A stretch of DNA of 36,471 bases from RGDT01 sp964630925 (GTDB lineage: Bacteria > Planctomycetota > Planctomycetia > Gemmatales > Gemmataceae). The notes under the pieces were generated by a model. It had not been told where the DNA came from, ran no database searches, and worked only from the letters and a program-made list of their open reading frames with translations. The position numbers and the translations under genes were made by a program. Location of the stretch: the NCBI GenBank assembly GCA_964630925.1, contig CAZVZK010000101.1:1-36471 (forward strand). The letters are read 5' to 3'. This document shows, piece after piece, positions 30,938 through 36,471 of this stretch (positions are counted from its first letter, which is position 1; each line of letters starts with the position of its first letter).

Positions 30938-30999
30938 GGGAAACGAACTTCCCCGCTGCAAATGCCAGCGGCGGAACGACTTGTGGAAGTTCGTTTCCC
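30938..30999. repeat. 15-bp perfect inverted repeat with nested hairpin
   Basis: GGGAAACGAACTTCC (30938-30952) is perfectly complementary to GGAAGTTCGTTTCCC (30985-30999). Inside, CCGCTG (30953-30958) pairs with CAGCGG (30966-30971). As RNA this would be a long two-tier hairpin. As DNA it presents the GAAACGAAC box in both orientations. Confidence 0.8.
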
Positions 31000-31197
31000 G
31001 ACCCCCCTCCCCCCCCCCCGCGCGACGGAAACGAACCGCCCAGGCGGGCCTGCTTGTGCGTGCGTCTGCCCTCGGGTTGTGCGTCAGCCTCCCGCCAATC
31101 CACCCACTCCAGCAGTGCCCCCGAGATCAAGTTGTGTCACGCCTCCGGGATATTCCTGGCGAGGGTCGCCCGAGACCGCCAGCACACCGGAGGGACG

Positions 31198-32397
31198 ATG
31201 GACATCTGGAACCGGCCCGGCGCCCGCAAGATCCGCGAAATGATCCAGTACCTGAAGGGGGCCATCCGCAGGCCCGCGCGGCCCGCGCCGGCCCCGCGCC
31301 AGCCCCAGGTCTCCGAGCCCATCTCAACGATGGCTTTCGGGGATCTCCCGATCCCGGCTCCCCCGCCCCCCAGGCCCGCGAACACCTACGCCCTCTCCCC
31401 GATGGCCCCGCCCTCCGTCGCCCGCAGGATGAGCCTCACGGCAGAGGACAACATGTCCCAGGCCGAGAGGGCCATCGTCGGGATGTTCGACTCGTCGGAC
31501 GACCACAACCTCTCCGCCCAGGAGGAGATCGCCGCCTACAAGGAGTTCATGCGGCTGGAGGGGCTGGCCGTCCTCGACCCCGCCGTGGGCGGCTTCTGCC
31601 ACCTGTCCGACAAGCGTTTCGTGCTGGAGCGGGAGTCGCGCCGCGCCCTGGGGCACGCGCTCAACCACCCCGCCGGCGACCTCCTCAACGCCCTGATGTT
31701 CGACTACGAGCGCAACCAGTACCACCTCCAGAGCCCACCGCTGACGTTCAGCCAGTACATCGCGTCCCGCAACCGGGCCGAGCTGAAGCTGCTCATCTGG
31801 ACCTGGCTGAAGGATCACAACGACGACAGTTTCAACGAGGTGTACCGCCGCTTCGAGCAGGGCGTGCGCATGCTCTCCCCGGAGAAGCGGAAGAAGTACG
31901 AGGTGAAGACACTGAACGGCCGGCTGTACTGGGAGAAGTGGCTCGTCAACGGGCAGATCAACGCCTCCAGCAACCCGCTGTGCACGAGCCACGCCGGCGG
32001 CTTCTTCGCCCGCAAGCACGCCACGCCGACGGGGAAGGCGGACGCGCACGCCATCTGGGTGCTGAGCAAGGAGAAGAAGCTGTACACCCACGCCTCCAAG
32101 TTGTACCGCTTCCACCACTCCAGCTTCACCGCCGGCGACTACATCATCTGCGCCGGCGAGTGGTCCGTCTACAAGGGGAGGCTGGAGTGGATCTCGGCCG
32201 CCAGCGGGCACTACAGGCCCAACGTCGCCCAGCTCCAGCAGGCCGTCACGATCCTGGCGAACACCTTCGGCGTCGGCGCCAACACCTACTCGGTCGTCTG
32301 CCGGGACCTCGCGAAGAAGGACGTCGGCCCCGTGCCCGCCTCCAAATGGCTGCACGAATCGCCGGCCGTCCTGGCCAGCAAGTACGCGTCGGTCTGA
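31198..32397 (+). CDS. IQM-like (SGHYRP motif) protein with EF-hand-like loop
   Basis: A 399-residue protein with no signal peptide. The C-terminal 170 residues resemble the conserved domain of plant IQM calmodulin-binding proteins: LSPEKRKKYEVKTLNGRLYW, then IWVLSKEKKLYTH (from about 285), FHHSSFTAG, ICAGEWSVYKGRLEWI and SGHYRP (about 334). Similar sequences occur sporadically in bacteria and fungi; the biochemical function is not known to me. Residues 98-109 (DSSDDHNLSAQE), flanked by helices, fit the EF-hand calcium loop pattern at positions 1, 3, 5, 8 and 12, though position 6 is His instead of Gly. A Pro-rich segment (about 25-70) joins the parts. The ATG at 31198 follows GGAGGG. It is separated from the sigma factor by a repeat-rich gap. 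Confidence 0.75.
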   Translation: MDIWNRPGARKIREMIQYLKGAIRRPARPAPAPRQPQVSEPISTMAFGDLPIPAPPPPRPANTYALSPMAPPSVARRMSLTAEDNMSQAERAIVGMFDSSDDHNLSAQEEIAAYKEFMRLEGLAVLDPAVGGFCHLSDKRFVLERESRRALGHALNHPAGDLLNALMFDYERNQYHLQSPPLTFSQYIASRNRAELKLLIWTWLKDHNDDSFNEVYRRFEQGVRMLSPEKRKKYEVKTLNGRLYWEKWLVNGQINASSNPLCTSHAGGFFARKHATPTGKADAHAIWVLSKEKKLYTHASKLYRFHHSSFTAGDYIICAGEWSVYKGRLEWISAASGHYRPNVAQLQQAVTILANTFGVGANTYSVVCRDLAKKDVGPVPASKWLHESPAVLASKYASV

Positions 32398-32405
32398 CCG
32401 CCGCC

Positions 32406-33215
32406 TCACGGCGACTCGAACCAGGGGCCGCCCGACCCGCGCGGCGCCCATGAGTAGCGCTCGGGGCGCATCAGCTCCCACGCCCGTCTCATGCCACGCC
32501 AGGCGCTCGACCAGAAGCGCCGCCAGCCATAGCCTCCAGCCCGCAGCGCCTCGCCGTGGCCCCACCAGATGGCGAAGGTCGCCCCGGTGAACAGCGCCCG
32601 CTGCCAGAGCATCGTGGCACGTCGGTACATCGGGCCGCGGCGGCGGAAGGTGGCGGCGTAGCGCTCGCACTGGAAGCGGATGTGCGCCACCTCGTCCCAC
32701 AGGATCTGCCCGCACACCGCCTTCAGGGCCGGGCAGGTGGTCGCCTTGCGGATGGCGTCGAAGTACACCATCGCCATCACCTCGACCACGATCACCGGGG
32801 CCGCCCACCCGGCGATGTCCTTGCCGCCGTGCCGCAGCCAGCGGAACCACCTCTCGCCCCAGTCGGCCTCGACACGCCCCAGGCCCGACAGGTCGAGCCA
32901 CCGGCCCATCAGGTCGCTGTGCCGCGCCTCCTCGCCGATGAACAGCTCGGCCACGTCGCGGAACGCCGGGTCAGCGGTCTCGTCGGCGTACCGCGCCGCC
33001 ACCGCCCGCAGGTGGTTACCGTCCGACGTCTCGCCACGCTGCCAGCTCTGGAGCGACCTCGCCAGCACCGCCAGCTCCCCCGCCGGCACCGAGACCGCGT
33101 CCCACGGGATCGGGCGCTTCAGGCCCCTGTTCGCGCGGTAGTACTCCAGCCAGCGCTCCGAGGTCCAGATGGCCGGCCTCGCCTTCACACGCCCCCGCTC
33201 CAGAACCGCGATCAT
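32406..33215 (-). CDS. Ferritin-like di-iron protein
   Basis: A 269-residue helical protein with the ligand pattern of ferritin-like di-iron oxidases: Glu 62, Glu 96 with His 99 (IGEEARHSD), Glu 145 (VVEVMA), Glu 175 with His 178 (WDEVAHIRFQ) and possibly Glu 184. Two ExxH motifs in a four-helix bundle indicate oxygen-activating or iron-handling chemistry, close to AurF or rubrerythrin-type oxygenases; the substrate is unknown. The C-terminus has a basic Trp-rich tail. The ATG at 33215 has an excellent AAGGAGG 8 bases upstream; an in-frame TTG at 33245 lies inside the operator and is rejected. A 19-base palindrome 21 bases upstream matches one in front of the regulator operon. Confidence 0.75.
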   Translation of the reverse strand: MIAVLERGRVKARPAIWTSERWLEYYRANRGLKRPIPWDAVSVPAGELAVLARSLQSWQRGETSDGNHLRAVAARYADETADPAFRDVAELFIGEEARHSDLMGRWLDLSGLGRVEADWGERWFRWLRHGGKDIAGWAAPVIVVEVMAMVYFDAIRKATTCPALKAVCGQILWDEVAHIRFQCERYAATFRRRGPMYRRATMLWQRALFTGATFAIWWGHGEALRAGGYGWRRFWSSAWRGMRRAWELMRPERYSWAPRGSGGPWFESP

Positions 33216-33235
33216 CTGTCCGTCCTCCTTGAAGA

Positions 33236-33254
33236 AACTTTGCAACGCAAAGTT
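33236..33254. promoter_or_regulatory. Operator palindrome in front of the ferritin-like gene
   Basis: AACTTTGC-AAC-GCAAAGTT is a perfect inverted repeat with 8-bp arms, 21 bases upstream of the ATG at 33215 and just before its ribosome site. It shares 14 of 19 positions with the sequence at 34247-34265. It is a likely binding site for the adjacent winged-helix regulator. Confidence 0.7.
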
Positions 33255-33288
33255 AATCGGCGTGCGGAGACGCTCGATCGGCCGGCAT

Positions 33289-33648
33289 TCAGCCGGGCGA
33301 CAGGCCCAGGCCGGGGGCGTCGGCGGGGCGGGGCAGGGCGTCGCGGACGACGCGCTCCAGCTCGGCCAGGTACGCCAGGAAACGCTTGCGCCCCGACGCG
33401 GTCATCCGCACGGTGGTCTTCGGGCGCGAGCCCTCCTGGCCCTTGGTGATCTCGACGAGGGCCTCCTTCGCCAGCGCGTCGAGGTGCCGGCTCAGGTTGC
33501 CGTCGGTCAGGGCGCACAGGGCCTTCAGCTCGTTGAACGACAGGCCGTCGGGCCGCGTCGAGAGCGAGACGAGCAGGCCGAGACGTGCCTTCTCGTGCAA
33601 GACGCGGTCGAGGCCTTCGTAGGCGAAACGGCCCGGCTCAGGCTCCAT
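33289..33648 (-). CDS. Winged-helix transcriptional regulator
   Basis: A 119-residue DNA-binding protein with a winged-helix domain of the ArsR/MarR-like HTH_34 type. LLVSLSTRPDGLSFNELKAL forms the first helices. CALTDGNLSRHLDALAKEAL is the recognition region, and LVEITKGQEGSRPKTTVRMT the wing, followed by a dimerisation helix FLAYLAELERVVRDAL. No ligand or metal Cys site is present. The ATG at 33648 overlaps the end of the upstream membrane gene by 11 bases, so the two are translationally coupled. A similar pattern (HTH_34 regulator with a small membrane protein) is common in bacteria. It probably binds the palindromes at 33236 and 34247, controlling both the ferritin-like gene and its own operon. 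Confidence 0.85.
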   Translation of the reverse strand: MEPEPGRFAYEGLDRVLHEKARLGLLVSLSTRPDGLSFNELKALCALTDGNLSRHLDALAKEALVEITKGQEGSRPKTTVRMTASGRKRFLAYLAELERVVRDALPRPADAPGLGLSPG

Positions 33649-34219
33649 GACGGTCCCCCCGCGTGGCGAACATCACCCACGCCGCCAGCATCTGCCCGAC
33701 CCCGAACGGCACGCCGACCGACCAGCCCGGCGGCACCGGGGCCGGGGCCGCGAGCAGCAGCGTAAGACCGACGCCGAAGTACCACGCGGCCACGACCCAG
33801 GCGCCGCGGGGCAGGTACGGCAGCGACGACACGGCGCCGAGGCCGAACAGCAGCGCCCATACGCCCGGGAGGTGGGGCAGGCAGGCGGGGAGCGGGAGCG
33901 CCGCCGTCAGGGCGGCGCCAGCGAGCAGGCACGGGGCGAACTGGCGGAGGATGATGAGCGTCCGCCGACGGCGGTCCGCGTCATCACGCGTCAGGTAATC
34001 CCACAGCGTCGGCAGGACGCCGACGCCGGCGGCCACTCCCGCGGCCCCCACCCAGAAGGCGACGAACGCGGCAGGAGTCGCCGGCGAGAGGAAGGCCGCG
34101 CCCAGGCCGAGGAGGCCCGACACGGCCAGCGCCTGCGGGTGATAGCCGCGGTACGCCTCGCCACGCGCGAGGTGCGAATGGATGGCGTCGATCCGCTCCA
34201 GGGCTTCGCTCAGGTCCAT
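33638..34219 (-). CDS. Small multi-pass membrane protein, operon partner of the regulator
   Basis: A 193-residue protein with an N-terminal soluble helix (DLSEALERIDAIHSHLARGE) and six hydrophobic segments, apparently paired (about 28-45, 48-68, 92-110, 117-133, 137-155 and 160-182). A cytoplasmic loop with DDADRRRR separates the first pair from the rest. No known transporter motif is visible. The ATG at 34219 follows GGAGGAG. The regulator gene starts inside its last codons, so the two are one operon. The operator-like palindrome at 34247 lies 28 bases upstream. Function unknown; it may sense or transport the regulator's effector. Confidence 0.8.
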   Translation of the reverse strand: MDLSEALERIDAIHSHLARGEAYRGYHPQALAVSGLLGLGAAFLSPATPAAFVAFWVGAAGVAAGVGVLPTLWDYLTRDDADRRRRTLIILRQFAPCLLAGAALTAALPLPACLPHLPGVWALLFGLGAVSSLPYLPRGAWVVAAWYFGVGLTLLLAAPAPVPPGWSVGVPFGVGQMLAAWVMFATRGDRHGA

Positions 34220-34246
34220 GCCCGACTCCTCCGGGGGATGGACCCA

Positions 34247-34265
34247 TACTTTACACCGCAAAGCG
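34247..34265. promoter_or_regulatory. Operator-like palindrome in front of the regulator operon
   Basis: TACTTTACACCGCAAAGCG, an imperfect palindrome centred on ACC with matching arms CTTT and AAAG. It agrees at 14 of 19 positions with the perfect palindrome before the ferritin-like gene, including the GCAAAG arm. It suggests autoregulation. Confidence 0.55.
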
Positions 34266-34329
34266 ACCCTGTCAAGGCCGAACGGCGCCATCCTGGGGCA
34301 CAACCGCTGACCAGGGGTGTCAATTCCGT

Positions 34330-34429
34330 GTGGCCGGGGTCGGCTTTGAGACCCCGGTTCTGACACCTCGGGAGTGCGTCACGCTCCGCCAAGTGCCTGC
34401 GCCGGGGTCTCAAAGCCGACCCCGGCCAC
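34330..34429. repeat. 28-bp perfect inverted repeat with palindromic arms
   Basis: Positions 34330-34357 are the exact reverse complement of 34402-34429, with 44 bases between. Each arm is itself a hairpin, CCGGGGTC...GACCCCGG around GGCTTTGA. Paired palindromes in opposite orientation resemble BIME/REP elements. It lies in the 265-base gap between the membrane operon and the methyltransferase; there is no gene inside. Confidence 0.85.
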
Positions 34430-34484
34430 CCAGCCAACAGCCAACACCACGCTGATCGACCCGCCCGTCAAGCCGTGGCGCGGA

Positions 34485-35315
34485 TCACTTCTTGGGGATC
34501 GTCCAGAGGTGGATCTCGTACACGTCGCCGTCCTCGGCCTCGAACTTCTCGGTCTTCTCGGGCGGCCAGTCCTTGCCCATGAGGAAGCGGTGCGAGACGA
34601 CGCGCGAGCCGGGCTTGAGGGTCTTCTTGAGCATCGGCTTGAGCCGCGCGTTGACGTCGTCGCCCATGTACAGGAGGATGACGGAGGCGGCGGACACGTC
34701 CTTGACGGCGAGGACGTCACCGACCTCGAACTTGACCTTGGCATCGACCTCGTACTTCTTGGCGTTCTCCCTGGACTCCTTGATCCGTTCGGGGTCGAGA
34801 TCGACGCCCCAGCCGGACTTCGCCTTGAACTCCTTGACGGCCTGGATGACCATGCGGCCATCGCCGCAGCCGAGGTCATAGACCACGTCCTTCTCACCCA
34901 CGGAGGCGAGCTGGCACATGCGGCGGACGACGTCCTCCGGCGTGGGGACGAAGCGGATCTCGATGCGGTCCTTGTTCCTGGCGTCCTCCTCGCGCATGTC
35001 GAGGGCGACGGTCTCGCCCGGCTTCGGTGCGGCCTTCACGGTGCGGAAGAAGACGGTGTAGTTGTTGGTCCGCCAGCGGACGACGATCTCATGCTCCTTC
35101 TTGCCCCTGGGGAGGGCGGGGGCGGTGACGGTGCGGGTCTCCCCGCCTTTCTTCGAGACGACCTTCCCGTCGATGGTGATGCGGGACTGCTGGTCCTTCG
35201 GGAGCTGGATCGTAAACTTCGTGGGCTTGGGCTCCTCGGCCTGTCCGCAGCCGAGGCCGGCGTACAGGGTGATCAGGGCGAGCGCGGCGGCGCCGGCGAG
35301 CAAACGGCTCTTCAT
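34485..35315 (-). CDS. Exported TIGR03000-like / SAM methyltransferase-fold protein
   Basis: A 276-residue protein with an N-terminal signal sequence (to about residue 23, ending GLGC, a weak lipobox). Residues about 32-105 resemble the planctomycete TIGR03000 domain, a small beta-fold with RITIDGKVVSKKGG and TVTAPALPRGKKEHEIVVRW. Residues about 120-276 form a Rossmann methyltransferase domain: VVYDLGCGDGRMVIQAVKEF (SAM-binding motif I), WGVDLDPERIKESRENAKKY and VGDVLAVKDVSAASVILLYM. The combination of export signal and SAM-binding fold is odd because SAM is cytoplasmic; the protein may be retained inside or have lost activity. It is leftward; the nearest neighbour starts 375 bases upstream. 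Confidence 0.85.
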   Translation of the reverse strand: MKSRLLAGAAALALITLYAGLGCGQAEEPKPTKFTIQLPKDQQSRITIDGKVVSKKGGETRTVTAPALPRGKKEHEIVVRWRTNNYTVFFRTVKAAPKPGETVALDMREEDARNKDRIEIRFVPTPEDVVRRMCQLASVGEKDVVYDLGCGDGRMVIQAVKEFKAKSGWGVDLDPERIKESRENAKKYEVDAKVKFEVGDVLAVKDVSAASVILLYMGDDVNARLKPMLKKTLKPGSRVVSHRFLMGKDWPPEKTEKFEAEDGDVYEIHLWTIPKK

Positions 35316-35405
35316 GGTCGGTCGGGGCTCCGGGGTTGTCGAGGGTGGCGTCAGGTAGGATACAACCCCCGAGACGCGGTGTCGTCCCGGCGAAATCCGG
35401 ACCGC

Positions 35406-35690
35406 TCAGCGGGTGGCGAAATAGACGATGACGGCGATGAGCGCGGCGAGGACCAGGATGATGATGAGGAAGCCGAGCCAGAACTCGCCGCGGACCTTGT
35501 CGCGGACCTCCTGGGGGAACTCCGCGAACGGGATGGGCCCGCACTTCGGACAGGCGTAGCTCGTCATGAGCAGCGAGATGAGCGCGCCGATGAGCCCGAA
35601 CTGGGCGGCGATGTGGTGGTTGGAGCCGACGGCGACGGCGTCGCCGCAACGCGGGCAGCGCATGCCTCCGGGGGCCTTCACGTCGGTCAT
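35406..35690 (-). CDS. Small zinc-ribbon double-spanning membrane protein
   Basis: A 94-residue protein. An N-terminal CPRC (residues 11-14) pairs with CPKC (about 46-49) to form a split zinc-ribbon-like site. Between them lies one hydrophobic segment (GLIGALISLLMTSYA), and the second (FLIIILVLAALIAVIVYFA) ends the protein, with a short acidic-basic loop between. Similar small proteins are common in planctomycetes, without known function. The ATG at 35690 follows GGAGG; an upstream ATG at 35732 is less likely. It lies 90 bases upstream of the methyltransferase start in the same direction. Confidence 0.7.
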   Translation of the reverse strand: MTDVKAPGGMRCPRCGDAVAVGSNHHIAAQFGLIGALISLLMTSYACPKCGPIPFAEFPQEVRDKVRGEFWLGFLIIILVLAALIAVIVYFATR

Positions 35691-35792
35691 CGGCGGGTGC
35701 CTCCATCTGTGGTTGCGGGATTTCATAGACATGGTGGGGCGGGTCGGCCACGCTGTCGGGGGGAGGAGTGCGAGCGCGGGAAGGAGGCAAGC

Positions 35793-36455
35793 ATGACGGA
35801 GGCGGAGTGGCTGGCGAGCGATGATCCGATGGAGATGTATTATCAGGTTGTTCGTCCACTGAAGTGCAGCCGACGGCAGCTCGATTTATTCTGCCTGGCG
35901 TGCGTCCGCTTGGTGTGGCACCTGCTGGACCATCCTGCCTTGAAGTTGCCGTTCGAATGGCTTGAGCTACACCCGGGGGAACGAACCCGGCCTCGCGGCG
36001 GCCATATGAGTGATCTGTTCCAGGGGCCGGCGAGGGTACTCTACGACTGGCGCTATCGACGCGACCTGGGCATCAGCACGTTCGCCATTCACATTGCCCA
36101 CGACCTCTGGGCTGATTTCTATGAGTATGCGTTCGACAACCTCAGTAAACGGTCAGGGTACGACCTCAGCGTGCTCCGTGAAGATCCGAGCACCTTCCTC
36201 CCGGCTGTCATGCGTGAGGTCTTCGGCAACCCATTTCGTCCCGTCGTGTTCAGCCCGGAGTGGCGCACGACCACGGCTGGTGCAATCGCGCAGCAGGCGT
36301 ACGAGGCGCGAGACTTCGGCGCGTTGCCCATCCTCGCGGACGCGCTCCAGGACGCCGGATGCGACAACGACAACGTCCTCGCTCACTGCCGAGGCGGCGG
36401 CCCGCACGTCAGGGGCTGCTGGGCGTTGGACCTCGTCCTTGCAGACTGCCGCTGA
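35793..36455 (+). CDS. Gemmata-family MTEAEW...HVRGCW hypothetical protein
   Basis: A 220-residue member of a family I know as highly expanded in Gemmataceae. It starts MTEAEWLASDDPMEM, has SRRQLDLFCLACVRLVWHLL (the family Cys-rich helix), then GNPFRPVVFSPEWRTTTAGA and LPILADALQDAGC, and closes with LAHCRGGGPHVRGCWALDL. The function of the family is unknown; it has no catalytic motif or export signal and is probably cytoplasmic. Here the central region is shorter and more diverged than in most copies. AAGGAGG lies 6 bases before the ATG. It is divergent from the small zinc-ribbon gene with a 102-base gap. The gene ends 16 bases before the window edge. Confidence 0.85.
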   Translation: MTEAEWLASDDPMEMYYQVVRPLKCSRRQLDLFCLACVRLVWHLLDHPALKLPFEWLELHPGERTRPRGGHMSDLFQGPARVLYDWRYRRDLGISTFAIHIAHDLWADFYEYAFDNLSKRSGYDLSVLREDPSTFLPAVMREVFGNPFRPVVFSPEWRTTTAGAIAQQAYEARDFGALPILADALQDAGCDNDNVLAHCRGGGPHVRGCWALDLVLADCR

Positions 36456-36471
36456 AGCGGAAGCCTGTACC

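Larger units (their letters stand above)
30753..31197. other. Repeat-rich non-coding region upstream of the IQM-like gene
   Basis: A 445-base gap with no convincing gene. It holds two copies of a 47-base direct repeat, a 15-bp inverted repeat with a nested hairpin, at least five copies of the core GAACGAAC or GAAACGAAC in both orientations, and a C tract at about 31000-31018. Near the right end GATATT (31149-31154) could be the -10 of the next gene. The concentration of repeats suggests regulation, a mobile-element remnant or a structured RNA. Confidence 0.6.

Overview
The window is GC-rich, gene-dense bacterial chromosome and most probably comes from a planctomycete of the family Gemmataceae. 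The evidence is a fused SecD-SecF protein encoded after tgt and yajC, a divergent Ser/Thr kinase and ECF-type sigma factor pair, a TIGR03000-like domain, an MJ0042-type zinc-ribbon membrane protein, a TPR protein ending in two RNA polymerase alpha-CTD modules, and, at the right edge, a member of the large Gemmata family that begins MTEAEW and ends with a GNPFRPV / LAHCRG / HVRGCW signature. This assignment is inferred from gene content; no rRNA is present to confirm it.

Layout. 1-2.6 kb: the end of an Ala/Pro/Arg-rich protein, a terminator, a DUF1990 gene and four tandem paralogues of a small secreted protein. 2.7-9.9 kb: housekeeping and accessory enzymes (Gfo/Idh/MocA oxidoreductase, ATP-grasp protein, DUF2752 membrane protein, Tat-type lipoprotein, CDGSH Fe-S protein, SIS sugar isomerase, homogentisate dioxygenase, luciferase-like monooxygenase). 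10.1-12.4 kb: RbfA-like protein, QueF and a polyprenyl glycosylphosphotransferase whose start site lies in a hairpin. 12.4-16.4 kb: a zinc-ribbon membrane protein, a THUMP-type RNA methyltransferase and the TPR/alpha-CTD protein, separated by three large inverted repeats built of 7-bp units. 16.4-21.6 kb: tgt-yajC-secDF. 21.65 kb: tRNA-Val(GAC) with its own promoter and a shared terminator. 22-26 kb: a DUF2461-McrB-like AAA+ fusion and a membrane-anchored protein. 26.2-30.8 kb: pyrG, the kinase and the sigma factor. 30.75-32.4 kb: a repeat-rich non-coding stretch and a protein resembling plant IQM proteins. 32.4-34.2 kb: a ferritin-like di-iron protein and a winged-helix regulator/membrane protein operon, with a similar palindrome in front of each. 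34.3-36.5 kb: a 28-bp inverted repeat, an exported methyltransferase, a small zinc-ribbon membrane protein and the Gemmata-family protein.

The least explained parts are the DUF2461-McrB fusion without McrC, the TPR/double alpha-CTD protein, the IQM-like protein with an EF-hand-like loop, the shared ACTTTGC palindrome and the heptamer hairpins that fill whole intergenic gaps and form part of one coding sequence. Start sites were chosen from visible Shine-Dalgarno sequences. Family names come from motif recognition by eye and no database search was run.
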